From NCBI GenBank assembly GCA_016715285.1, contig JADKAO010000002.1:372001-436000 (forward strand): a stretch of DNA of 64,000 nt. Direction: 5' to 3'. This document shows, one piece after another, positions 26,545 to 34,950 of the stretch. Under the pieces are notes generated by a model. The model ran no database searches and had not been told where the DNA came from. It was given only the letters and a program-made list of their open reading frames with translations. Position numbers and translations under genes: made by a program. How positions within the stretch are numbered: the stretch's first letter is position 1; each line of letters opens with the position of its first letter. This DNA is from Actinomycetales bacterium. Its GTDB lineage: Bacteria; Actinomycetota; Actinomycetes; Actinomycetales; Dermatophilaceae.

Positions 26545-27816
26545 GTGTTTGGACGTTCGGTTCATCCCTCTCACGCACCTCACCTCACGCCCTACACAGG
26601 TGTGCGCACGCGCACCAGGTATGCCGCGGTCGGCGCTCTGCTCGCAGTCCTCGGTGCCGTCGGTGTCACCACCGCGGCGAGCGCCGCCGCCGACGGCCCC
26701 GGAGTCGGTATGCCGTATGTCGCCACGGTCGGCGACAGCTACATCAGCGGTGAGGCAGGTCGCTGGGCCGGCAACACCAATGGCAGCTCGTCCCGAATCG
26801 ACGCGCTCGGCCCAACTGCTTACAACGACAACGCGACTCGCACCGCTGAGCAGATCAACCGATGCCACCGAAGCTGGGCGGCATCGGCATACATCGGAGG
26901 TGGCGTTGGTGGTGTCGTGCTGGCGTGCTCGGGCGCGACCACCGGCACGGCAACCACCTCGAATGGGTATTTCAAGCCCGGCTTGGACTTCGTAGACCTC
27001 GGTGGCGGCAAGGTTGGTCAGGCGCGGATGCTGCAGGACTTCGCGACCACCCACAACGTCACGATGGTCGTCGCGAGCATCGGCGGCAACGACTTCAACT
27101 TCGCCTCGATCGTGCAGTCCTGTGTGACGAACTACCTCCTGTCGCCGTCGTGGTGGCCCGACTACTGCTACGACGACTCGTCGGTCAAGGCCAACTTCAC
27201 GTCAACAAACGTCGCGAGCGTGCGCGCCAAGATCAAGACCGCGCTGCTCAATGTTCGGCAGGCGATGCGCAACGCTGGGTATGCCGATTCGTCCTGGACG
27301 CTCGTCGTGCAGACTTACCCGTCGCCCATCCCTTCGGGCGCTGGTTTCCGCTACAGCCAAAGCGGTTTCACCCGGCAGAACACCGGCGGCTGCGGCTTCT
27401 GGAACAAGGACGCCGACTGGGCCAACGCCACCGCCCTGCCGACGATCAACGGTGCCGTCCGTGGCGCCGTGACCGACACGGGGATGACCAATGCCAGGGT
27501 TCTCGAGTTGCAGTCAGCCTTCAACGGGCGCCGACTCTGCGAGAACACGGTCGGCTTGCTGGAGGAAAAGGGCCTGGCCTCATGGCAGTCGGCGGGCGCG
27601 GTTGACAAGACCGAGTGGATTGACCAGATCCGCACCGTCTCGACAGCGACGAGCGCCTACTACATCCAAGAGTCGCTGCACCCGAACTACTGGGGTCAGT
27701 TGGCCGAGCGCAGCTGCGTGCGGATGGCCTACAACGGCGGCGTGGTCCGAGGCGGGACCTGCACGATCGCCGGCACCGGCCTCGTCGGCGGCGAACCCCG
27801 AATGCGACTGACCTAG
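26545..27816 (+). CDS. Secreted SGNH/GDSL hydrolase
   Basis: A 423-residue exported esterase/lipase. A long N-region precedes a signal helix (YAAVGALLAVLGAVGVTTAASAAA). Block I is VGDSYISGEAGRW with the nucleophilic Ser, followed by the NRCHRSWAASAY segment common in actinobacterial members. Block III is ASIGGNDFNFASIV, and block V is SLHPNYWGQ with the catalytic His three residues after the position usually occupied by Asp/Ser. Several cysteines suggest disulfides. The GTG start at 26545 follows AAGGGAG. Its substrate is probably a cell-surface or environmental acyl ester, which cannot be narrowed further. Confidence 0.9.
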   Translation: MFGRSVHPSHAPHLTPYTGVRTRTRYAAVGALLAVLGAVGVTTAASAAADGPGVGMPYVATVGDSYISGEAGRWAGNTNGSSSRIDALGPTAYNDNATRTAEQINRCHRSWAASAYIGGGVGGVVLACSGATTGTATTSNGYFKPGLDFVDLGGGKVGQARMLQDFATTHNVTMVVASIGGNDFNFASIVQSCVTNYLLSPSWWPDYCYDDSSVKANFTSTNVASVRAKIKTALLNVRQAMRNAGYADSSWTLVVQTYPSPIPSGAGFRYSQSGFTRQNTGGCGFWNKDADWANATALPTINGAVRGAVTDTGMTNARVLELQSAFNGRRLCENTVGLLEEKGLASWQSAGAVDKTEWIDQIRTVSTATSAYYIQESLHPNYWGQLAERSCVRMAYNGGVVRGGTCTIAGTGLVGGEPRMRLT

Positions 27817-27840
27817 CTTTTCCAGAGCTCCTTTCCAGGC

Positions 27841-29265
27841 CTAGTCTGCGGAGCGGCACAGGTCGAGCAGTTCGCGCCAGGATTCGATCTTGGTGCGGGC
27901 TCGGCCCAGTGCCGCTCCGCGCTCAATTTCGGCTACATCAATCGCTTGCCAATCGGCGAACGTTGTCGGCTTCACGCCACGCTCGGCCCACACGTCAACA
28001 ATGTCGCGCCGTGGGCCGCCAGCGGCAGTCGCCTCGGCCCCCAAGTCAGCGCCCAAGTCGGCCCCCAAGTCAGCGACGAGATGACGAACCGTCTGGGCCG
28101 CATCACTCTTGTTGGTGCCGATGACGCCGACCGGCCCGCGCTTGACCCACCCCACGACATACTCCCGCGGCCGCACCACACCCTCGGCGTCGACCACCCG
28201 CCCCTCGACATTGGACACGACACTCGCCCGCTCGTCGAACGGCACCCCGGGCACGGGGATCGAGCGATACCCAATCGACCGCATGACGAGCTCGACCGGC
28301 AGCCGCTCGGTCTCCCCCGTCCCGACAACGCGACCAGACTCGTCGAGCCGGGTCCGCTCCAGCACCAGCGTCTCAACCCGTTCGGTGCCTTCCAGTGCCA
28401 CCGGCCGCCGCCAAAACGCAAAGTGCAACCGGCGCGGCCCATCACCTTCTCCGCGGGCAGCCGCCTCCCGCAGGATCTCGACATTCGCTTTGGTGCGCCG
28501 GTCCAAATCGTCCGGTATGCCGTCAAACGCGTCCGGGTTCACCGTTACCGTGAGCCCCGGCAGCGACACGAGCTCGCGCAACTCGACGGTCGTGAAGCTC
28601 GCGAGGTGGGGCCCACGACGCCCGATCACCCACACATCCGACACATCGTGCCGACCCAACTCAGCAAGCACAGCCTCCGGCATGTCCGTCGTCGACAACG
28701 CCTCGGCCGACTTGACGAGGACTCGCGCGACGTCGACCGCGACATTGCCCACGCCGATCGCCGCCGCCGCCGTCACACCGGTGAGGTGCTGCGGTTGGGC
28801 GTCCGGGTGCCCGGAGTACCACGCGACAAACTCGCGCGCCGAGATACTCCCCGCAAGGTGCTCTCCCGGAACCCCGAGCTCGGCATCCTCGCTGGCGCCC
28901 ACGGCATACACGACGGCGTCGTATGCCGCGAGGAGCTCCTCGCGGGAGGTGTCGGTGCCGAACTGGATGTGCCCGAGGAAGCGGACGCGCGGGTCGTCGA
29001 AGGTGCGCGCGAGGGCGTTGGCGACCGACTTGATGCTCGTGTGGTCGGGTGCGACGCCGTAGCGAAGGAGGCCGTAGGGCGTCGGGAGCCGGTCGATGAT
29101 GTCGATGCGGACGGGGACGTCCGACTGCGCGATGAGCGACTGGGCGGCAAAAAGCCCGGACGGGCCGGCCCCCACGATGGCGATGCGCCGTTCTGGGACC
29201 GCTTCCGCTGGCGCGCCTGAAGCGGCCTCGGGTGATGCCATCCCAGTCTCCGTCGACTCGCTCAT
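27841..29265 (-). CDS. fprA: Ferredoxin-NADP reductase, adrenodoxin-reductase type
   Basis: A 474-residue flavoprotein that passes electrons from NADPH to ferredoxin. FAD fold: IAIVGAGPSGLFAAQSLIAQ and IDIIDRLPTPYGLLRYGVAPDH. NADP fold: AIGVGNVAVDVARVL with VWVIGRRGPHLASFTTVELREL. The GWVKRGPVGVIGTNKSDA segment is the strongly conserved C-terminal signature of FprA and adrenodoxin reductases. ADLG is repeated three times near residue 398 by a 12-bp tandem duplication. The start follows GGAGGT. No ferredoxin gene is adjacent. It is convergent with the SGNH gene, 24 bp away. Confidence 0.93.
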   Translation of the reverse strand: MSESTETGMASPEAASGAPAEAVPERRIAIVGAGPSGLFAAQSLIAQSDVPVRIDIIDRLPTPYGLLRYGVAPDHTSIKSVANALARTFDDPRVRFLGHIQFGTDTSREELLAAYDAVVYAVGASEDAELGVPGEHLAGSISAREFVAWYSGHPDAQPQHLTGVTAAAAIGVGNVAVDVARVLVKSAEALSTTDMPEAVLAELGRHDVSDVWVIGRRGPHLASFTTVELRELVSLPGLTVTVNPDAFDGIPDDLDRRTKANVEILREAAARGEGDGPRRLHFAFWRRPVALEGTERVETLVLERTRLDESGRVVGTGETERLPVELVMRSIGYRSIPVPGVPFDERASVVSNVEGRVVDAEGVVRPREYVVGWVKRGPVGVIGTNKSDAAQTVRHLVADLGADLGADLGAEATAAGGPRRDIVDVWAERGVKPTTFADWQAIDVAEIERGAALGRARTKIESWRELLDLCRSAD

Positions 29266-29316
29266 CGTTACCTCCGTCAGTGCGGACCGACCGTCAGCCA
29301 GCTGCTCCGGCGCGGG

Positions 29317-30519
29317 TCACGAGGCCGAGCGTAGCGACCCAGAGGGCGCCGCGGGAGGCAGCGTGGACGGGCTCAAAATGCGGGCCCCGATGTGATCGCT
29401 AAAGCGCGCCAACACCGGTCCCACGACGGCCAAAATCATGACGTATGCCGTCGCGATCAGACCCACCTTCGGGTGCCCTGCGGCGACCGCGAGACCTGCG
29501 ATGACGATCGAAAACTCGCCTCGCGGCACGAGGGTGAACCCGGCCCGGAGGCGACCCTTCGGTCCGACGCCTTCGCGGCGGGCGGCATACCATCCCGTGG
29601 CGATCTTGGTCACCGTGGTGACGACGGCGAGGAGGGCACCCACGGCGAGATAGGGCGCGAGCTCGCGCGGGTCGGTGCTCAGGCCGAAAGAGACGAAGAA
29701 GAGCGCTGCAAAGAGATCTCGTTGGGGCGCAAGGATTTTACGGGCGCGTTCGGCGAGTCCGGCGGGGATAGCGATACCGACGAGGAAGGCGCCGACAGCG
29801 GCGCTCGCCCCGAGCGCATGGGTGGCGGCGGCCACGAGCATGGTGAGGCCGAGGACGCGGAGCATCACTTGTTCGTCGGTGCGGTGGGTGAGGATCTTGC
29901 CGATTCGACGGCTGGCGCGGGTGGCGGCGAGGAGGGCGAGCGCGACTGCACCGAGGGCGAGCGCGATGCCTCCGAGCGCTTGGAGGAAGCCTCCGCCGGC
30001 CAAGACGACCAGGAGGATGGGGAGGTAGATCGCCATCGCGAGGTCTTCGAGGACGAGGACCGAGAGGATCGCTGGGGTCTCGCGGTTGGGGGTGCGTTTG
30101 AGGTCAGTGAGCAGTTGGGCGACGATGCCCGACGAGGTGACCCAGGTGAGCCCGCCCATCGCGACGGCGGCGGGCCAGGGCAGACCGATGACGAGCGCCA
30201 CCGCCACCCCGGGGATGGCGTTGAGAACGAGGTCGACGACACCTGACGGGCGGTGGCGACGCAGGCTGGACGAGAGCTCTTCAGGCGAGAACTCAAGACC
30301 GAGAGTGAGCAGGAGCAGGAGCACCCCCAGTTCGGCCGCGATCGTGACGAACCCATCTGCCGCGACCACCGGGGCAAACCCGCCATCGCCAAAGACGAGG
30401 CCCGCGAGGAGATAGAGCGGAATCGGCGAGAGACCGAATCGACGGGCGACCCCGCCGAGCAGGGAGATGCCGACAAAGATCAGCCCCAACTCGACGTAAA
30501 CCAGGCCCGTGGGATCCAT
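29317..30519 (-). CDS. Cation:proton antiporter, CPA2/KefB family
   Basis: A 400-residue protein with about twelve hydrophobic helices. It begins LVYVELGLIFVGISLLGGVARRFGLSPIPLYLLAGL and shows the family's LLLLTLGLEFS motif, the discontinuous-helix region MGGLTWVTSSGIVAQLL, and LVLEDLAMAIYLPILL with the ED pair in the ion pathway. No C-terminal RCK domain is fused. Instead a separate regulatory subunit lies 23 bp upstream. This pairing matches the KhtTU-type K+/H+ antiporter of Bacillus, so K+ efflux in exchange for H+ is the likely function. Confidence 0.9.
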   Translation of the reverse strand: MDPTGLVYVELGLIFVGISLLGGVARRFGLSPIPLYLLAGLVFGDGGFAPVVAADGFVTIAAELGVLLLLLTLGLEFSPEELSSSLRRHRPSGVVDLVLNAIPGVAVALVIGLPWPAAVAMGGLTWVTSSGIVAQLLTDLKRTPNRETPAILSVLVLEDLAMAIYLPILLVVLAGGGFLQALGGIALALGAVALALLAATRASRRIGKILTHRTDEQVMLRVLGLTMLVAAATHALGASAAVGAFLVGIAIPAGLAERARKILAPQRDLFAALFFVSFGLSTDPRELAPYLAVGALLAVVTTVTKIATGWYAARREGVGPKGRLRAGFTLVPRGEFSIVIAGLAVAAGHPKVGLIATAYVMILAVVGPVLARFSDHIGARILSPSTLPPAAPSGSLRSAS

Positions 30520-30542
30520 ATCCGATGAAGTCTCCTGCTCGC

Positions 30543-31061
30543 CTAAACGGGTGCTGTCATGACCGGGACCGGGTCATCAGGGGTGAGGCCAAGCAACTCT
30601 GCGAGCGCTTCGAGGCCGCGTTCGCTGCCAATGGCGATGAGGGTGTCACCGGCGAGAAGGGTGAAGTCCGGCGCTGGCGCCGCAATGACATCGGGCCCCC
30701 GGACTACGGCGACAATCGAGCACCCCGTGCGAGTCCGAGCTTTGCTGTCGCCGAGGAGGCGGCCGGCATACCGAGATCCGGGGGCGACGACCAGGCGCCG
30801 CGTGTGCAGGCCGGGGATCTCCCTCGTGAGGTCCACAAGCCGCGCGCTGACGCGAGGAGACCCGAGCAGCTCGGCCACCGCGAGCGCGGCATGAGCGGCG
30901 AGCTCGAGCCGGTATTGGACCGCATCGGGGTCGGTGCGTTGATAGGTCACGATCTCGACGTCGCCGTCATGAGCGACGACGATCGCGATCGGCTGACCGT
31001 CGCGCGACTGCCCGTCGTAGCGGACCCCGACCCCCGGCAGCAGGGTTTCCGTGAACTCCAT
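30543..31061 (-). CDS. Cation:proton antiporter regulatory subunit (KhtT-like, TrkA-C domain)
   Basis: A 172-residue cytoplasmic protein. The N-terminal half (ETLLPGVGVRYDGQSRDGQPIAIVVAHDG and DPDAVQYRLELAAHAALAVAELLGS) is the KhtT-type domain. Residues about 85-160 form an RCK_C/TrkA-C domain (RLVVAPGSRYAGRLLGD, APDFTLLAGDTLIAIGSERGLEAL). In Bacillus, KhtT gates KhtU through nucleotides such as c-di-AMP. Here the same order, regulator then antiporter, supports the same arrangement. Divergent from the potassium channel gene. Confidence 0.9.
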   Translation of the reverse strand: MEFTETLLPGVGVRYDGQSRDGQPIAIVVAHDGDVEIVTYQRTDPDAVQYRLELAAHAALAVAELLGSPRVSARLVDLTREIPGLHTRRLVVAPGSRYAGRLLGDSKARTRTGCSIVAVVRGPDVIAAPAPDFTLLAGDTLIAIGSERGLEALAELLGLTPDDPVPVMTAPV

Positions 31062-31131
31062 GCCTCATCCAAGCAAACTTCCAGTGCCGACTGGCAGTGA
31101 TCTCGCCCTTTGTCACGGTTAGATAGCCCCC

Positions 31132-32124
31132 GTGAGCAGCATCCGCCGATTTGCCCTGGCCATTAGTGGCCTGGTCGGCGTGACTGCGTACGGCGTCGTG
31201 GGCTACATGTTCTTGGGCTACACCTTCCTCGATGCGCTCTATCAAACGTGTATGACGATGACGACCGTCGGCTATGGCGAGGTCCACCCGCCGACGACGG
31301 GGATGAAGATCTTCTCGACGAGCCTCATGATCATGGGCGTCGGCATTGCCCTCTACAACCTCACGGTCATGGTCGGCGCGATCACCGACGGCGAGGTCCA
31401 GCGGTACTTCGAAAGGCGCAGGATGGATAGGCGCATTGCCGCGATGAGCGGGCACGTCATCGTGTGTGGTTATGGGCGCGTTGGGCGGTCGGCACGCGAT
31501 CACCTCAAGGCCATGGGCGCCCAGGTTGTCGTCGTGGACAACGTCCCGGAGCGAGTCGTCCACCTCGCCGAACCTCACCTCGTCGGCGATTGCACCCGCG
31601 ACGACGTGCTCATCGCTGCCGGCATCGAGCGCGCGCGGGCGCTCGTGGCGACGTTGGAGTCTGACGCCGACACGGTCTATCTGACCCTGTCGGCTCGGGC
31701 CATCGCGCCAGATCTCGTCATCATCTCGCGGGCGCGGACGGTCGAATCGAAGGAAAAGCTCACCCTCGCTGGGGCCACCCGCGCGGTCAACCCGCAGCTC
31801 ATTGGTGGTCGTCGGATTGCGGCCTTTGCCTTGCAGGCGCACGTTGCGGAGTTCCTCGACGTCGTCATGCATGACGAGGAGTTGGACTTCCGGGTGCAGC
31901 AGGTGCGGGTGTTACCGTCATCGCCACTCGCCGGTCAGCGGCTCGGGGATCTCGAGCTGGAGCGCCGGAGTGGGGCCCGGTTGCTGGCCTATCGACCGGC
32001 GGCCCGGCGGCCGTTTGAACCCAACCCTGAGCAGGACACGCTGTTGGCGCCTGGCTCGGTGCTGATTGCGTTTGGGAGCTTGACTCAGATCGACGCCCTC
32101 GCCGAGCTAGCCGCCCCGCAGTAG
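31132..32124 (+). CDS. Potassium channel with RCK (TrkA-N/TrkA-C) domain
   Basis: A 330-residue MthK-like channel. Two membrane helices flank the pore loop TMTTVGYGE, which contains the K+ selectivity filter. The RCK domain starts at about residue 107 (HVIVCGYGRVGRSARDHL, with the GxGxxG nucleotide fold) and DCTRDDVLIAAGIERARALVATL. A C-terminal TrkA-C lobe follows (VRVLPSSPLAGQRLGDLEL). The start is GTG. A TAGATA box at 31120-31125, only 7 bp before the GTG, would make the transcript almost leaderless. It is divergent from the KhtTU-like pair across 70 bp, so one locus contains both a channel and an antiporter for K+. Confidence 0.9.
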   Translation: MSSIRRFALAISGLVGVTAYGVVGYMFLGYTFLDALYQTCMTMTTVGYGEVHPPTTGMKIFSTSLMIMGVGIALYNLTVMVGAITDGEVQRYFERRRMDRRIAAMSGHVIVCGYGRVGRSARDHLKAMGAQVVVVDNVPERVVHLAEPHLVGDCTRDDVLIAAGIERARALVATLESDADTVYLTLSARAIAPDLVIISRARTVESKEKLTLAGATRAVNPQLIGGRRIAAFALQAHVAEFLDVVMHDEELDFRVQQVRVLPSSPLAGQRLGDLELERRSGARLLAYRPAARRPFEPNPEQDTLLAPGSVLIAFGSLTQIDALAELAAPQ

Positions 32125-32144
32125 CTCGCCCTCCCTCCTCCGAT

Positions 32145-32249
32145 TCGATACCCGTCGCCGACCCCTGCCTCGTCCCTGGGTATCGACTCGCCAAACCTCC
32201 CGGGGATTCGATACCCGTTGCCGACGCGCGGCTGGTGGTTCGGTATCGA
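32145..32249. repeat. Two 42-bp dyad repeats, 63 bp apart
   Basis: Units 32145-32186 and 32208-32249 have perfect TCGATACC and GGTATCGA arms, different interiors and a start-to-start distance of exactly 63 bp. They fill the gap between the convergent channel gene and DUF1015 gene. Confidence 0.95.
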
Positions 32250-32268
32250 GTCGGCGGACGAGGTGCCC

Positions 32269-33486
32269 TTAGCTCCTGTCGAGGGGGCGGATCACGAAGC
32301 CGGTCCGTAGCTTCGGCGTGAAGAAGGTCGACTTAGGCGGCATCAGCAACCCCTCACGGGCGGTGCGCTCGATCTCGGCCAGACTCGTCGGCCGGATGAG
32401 GATGGCAGCAGCCGCTCGCCCCTCCCGGAGCGCTGCCATGGTCTCCGGTATGCCGTGCTGGTAGTCGAGCACGGCCGCCGACCCCGCGAGGGTGTGTTCG
32501 AGCCACGCACCATCGAGTGAGCGGACACCGTCAAAGGCCCGTGGTCGAGGGGCGAGCCACGTGAGCCGACCATCGCGATCGAGCAATGCCAAGACTCCAT
32601 CCCGCTCAAGCGCGTCGAGCACCTCGGCTGACGTGCCGTCTGCAAGCGACGGCCCCGGAGTCAGGATGAAATCGCGGCCCAGGAGATCGGCCAGCTCTGT
32701 CGGCCCGACACCGCTGACAAGCCGATGGATCGCGTCGATCGCGAGTTGATCCGGAGTCAGCTCACCGACGAACGCCAGCGTCGCCGCAGCCAACTCGCGC
32801 TGCTCGGTGGTAGCCGACGGGTCCGACTCGACTTCTGCCCGGTAGGCGCGGGCGACGCCATAGCGGTGGTGCCCGTCGGCAATCAAGACATCCTCCGAGC
32901 CGATGAGGGCGCAGAGCTGCGCGACGCGGTCCGGATCGGTCAAGCGCTCGACCTGATGCGTCACACCGTCGACAGTCAGTGATCCCGCCGCCCCGAGGGC
33001 CTCGCCCGGCTCGGAGAGAAGCTCGGCGAGACCGCCCGCAAGCGACAGCCCCCACACGGGCGACAGATTCGCACGAGTGGCCCGAGTCAAATCGAGACGA
33101 TCCGTGGATGCCTTGGGGGTGGTCCGCTCGTGAGGCAGGACCCGCCCTTCGCCGGCGGCGACGACCTCGATCGCCCCGAGCACGCCGACGAGTTTGCGTT
33201 GTCGGCCGGTCTCGTCGGCAAAGCTCATCCGATAAACCGTCAGGCTCGGCACGTCATCGCGCACGAGCACGCCGCCATCCCGCCACGCCGCGAAGAGTGA
33301 CGCGCTCACGGCATACCCCTGCGGAGTGGGTTCGGGGACGTCGAGGTGGGCGATGTTGTGGGGGTCGCGGGCCTGGAGAACCGCCACGTCGGCAGGCGAC
33401 AAGACGTCATAGGGCGGGGCGATCACCCGGTCGGCAGCCACGTTCGAGGAGTACCGCCAAGCCCGAAAGGGCGCAAAACCCGCCAT
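32269..33486 (-). CDS. DUF1015 family protein
   Basis: A 405-residue cytoplasmic protein. The family opening is present: FAPFRAWRYSSN followed by APPYDVLSPADVAVL and HNIAHLDVPE. It also has LPHERTTPKASTDRLDL and, in the C-terminal half, ADGHHRYGVARAY, the most conserved DUF1015 motif. A kinase-like role towards small molecules has been suggested for some members. I cannot assign one here. ATG 33486 matches the family N-terminus better than upstream in-frame codons to 33651. It is divergent from acdS with 255 bp between, in which I see no clear operator. Confidence 0.88.
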   Translation of the reverse strand: MAGFAPFRAWRYSSNVAADRVIAPPYDVLSPADVAVLQARDPHNIAHLDVPEPTPQGYAVSASLFAAWRDGGVLVRDDVPSLTVYRMSFADETGRQRKLVGVLGAIEVVAAGEGRVLPHERTTPKASTDRLDLTRATRANLSPVWGLSLAGGLAELLSEPGEALGAAGSLTVDGVTHQVERLTDPDRVAQLCALIGSEDVLIADGHHRYGVARAYRAEVESDPSATTEQRELAAATLAFVGELTPDQLAIDAIHRLVSGVGPTELADLLGRDFILTPGPSLADGTSAEVLDALERDGVLALLDRDGRLTWLAPRPRAFDGVRSLDGAWLEHTLAGSAAVLDYQHGIPETMAALREGRAAAAILIRPTSLAEIERTAREGLLMPPKSTFFTPKLRTGFVIRPLDRS

Positions 33487-33741
33487 GCTCACTGAGTTTA
33501 GTGATCGGCACATCGTGAGATTGGCCCCTTTGGAGATGCGAGCATCCCCGTTGATCACGACAATAGGGATGTATGCCGTGCTTCGATGATCGGTGGCGGT
33601 CCCCCTCCCGTCCACTGATTTGAGGTCCTTGCCCCGGACTGATCGGACCACGGCATACTTTTTGGTCTCTTTGCGGCGATGCCGCGCGTGTCCGCGAAGG
33701 TAGCGTGAGGGTTTGACTTGTCACCGCATACCGGAGGAACG

Positions 33742-34752
33742 ATGGCTCTGTCGGATTTCCCGCGCTATCCCCTGACGTTCGGACCCAGCCCGATTCACCC
33801 GCTGCGTCGCCTCAGCGACCACCTCGGCGGCGCGCAGATCTGGGCCAAACGGGAAGATGTCAACAGCGGGCTCGCGTTTGGCGGCAACAAGACCCGCAAA
33901 CTCGAATACATCGTTCCCGACGTCATTGCGCAGGGTGCCGACACGCTCGTTTCTATTGGCGGCTATCAGTCCAACCACACCCGCCAGGTTGCTGCCGTCG
34001 CTGCTCACCTCGGTCTTAAATGCGTTCTCGTACAAGAGAAATGGGTTGACTGGCCGGACGCTGTGAACGACCGGGTCGGCAACATCATGCTCAGCCGGAT
34101 CATGGGTGCTGAGGTTCGGCTCGACCCGGCTGGCTTCTCGATCGGCTTTCGGGACTCCTGGAAGCAAGCACTCGCCGATGTCAAAGAGCGTGGCGGCGTC
34201 CCATATGCCATCCCTGCGGGCGCATCCGATCACCGGCTCGGCGGGCTGGGCTTTGCCGGGTGGGCCGACGAGGTCGCCGTGCAGGAGCGTGAACTTGGTG
34301 TCTTCTTCGACACCATCATCGTGTGCTCTGTGACCGGGTCGACCCATGCGGGGATGATTGCGGGCTTCGCCGGGCAAGATCGGCCGCGTCGAGTCATCGG
34401 CATCGACGCCTCCGCCAAGCTCGACGAGACCCGCGAACAAGTGGCTCGGATCGCCCGCAACACCGCGTCCCTCATTGGGCTGGAGCGCGAGTTGCGCGAC
34501 GACGAGATCACGGTGTTGGAGGGCTGGGCAGGCGACCTTTATGGGGTGCCAGTGCAGTCGACGCTCGATGCCATTCGTCTCGTCGGGCGCCTTGAGGGCG
34601 TCATCCTCGACACCGTCTATGAGGGCAAGTCGATGGCCGGGTTGATCGACCTGGTGACCAGCGGCGACATCCCCAAGACCAGCAACGTCCTGTATGCCCA
34701 CTTGGGCGGCCAGCCGGCGCTCAACGCCTACAGCGCGCTCTTTACGAGCTAG
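33742..34752 (+). CDS. acdS: 1-aminocyclopropane-1-carboxylate deaminase
   Basis: A 336-residue PLP enzyme of fold type II, about the length of known AcdS (338). It opens the cyclopropane ring of ACC to give 2-oxobutyrate and ammonia. The PLP lysine is in FGGNKTRKLEY, and the nucleophile region is IGGYQSNHTRQVAAVA. The residues reported to distinguish ACC deaminase from D-cysteine desulfhydrase are Glu and Leu in DTVYEGKSM and LYAHLGGQPAL, both of the AcdS type here. GGAGG precedes ATG 33742. Its presence suggests contact with plants or fungi. No AcdR-type regulator is adjacent. Confidence 0.88.
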   Translation: MALSDFPRYPLTFGPSPIHPLRRLSDHLGGAQIWAKREDVNSGLAFGGNKTRKLEYIVPDVIAQGADTLVSIGGYQSNHTRQVAAVAAHLGLKCVLVQEKWVDWPDAVNDRVGNIMLSRIMGAEVRLDPAGFSIGFRDSWKQALADVKERGGVPYAIPAGASDHRLGGLGFAGWADEVAVQERELGVFFDTIIVCSVTGSTHAGMIAGFAGQDRPRRVIGIDASAKLDETREQVARIARNTASLIGLERELRDDEITVLEGWAGDLYGVPVQSTLDAIRLVGRLEGVILDTVYEGKSMAGLIDLVTSGDIPKTSNVLYAHLGGQPALNAYSALFTS

Positions 34753-34782
34753 CGGGGGTCGCCTCCCGGGCCTGAACCCATC

Positions 34783-34832
34783 GATGAAACTGCGCCCGCT
34801 ACTGCGCCTCCAGTAGCGAGCGCAGTTTCATC
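34783..34832. terminator. Long palindromic hairpin after acdS
   Basis: Stem GATGAAACTGCG (34783-34794) pairs with 34821-34832. After a 2x2 internal loop, CGCTACTG (34797-34804) pairs with 34811-34818, leaving a 6-base loop. No T-tract follows, so it is not a textbook terminator. It lies 31 bp after the acdS stop. The design resembles the palindromic repeats flanking vapBC but the sequence differs. Confidence 0.65.
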
Positions 34833-34950
34833 CGTTGTATGCCGTCCGCATGGCTCGCGTGCGCGGCATACTCCCCTGCTCGCGGCGCGTGGGAGACTCG
34901 GCGAGAGCCGACTGTGGCGAGGCACTGGCGAGAGGCGCACGGCATACCCC

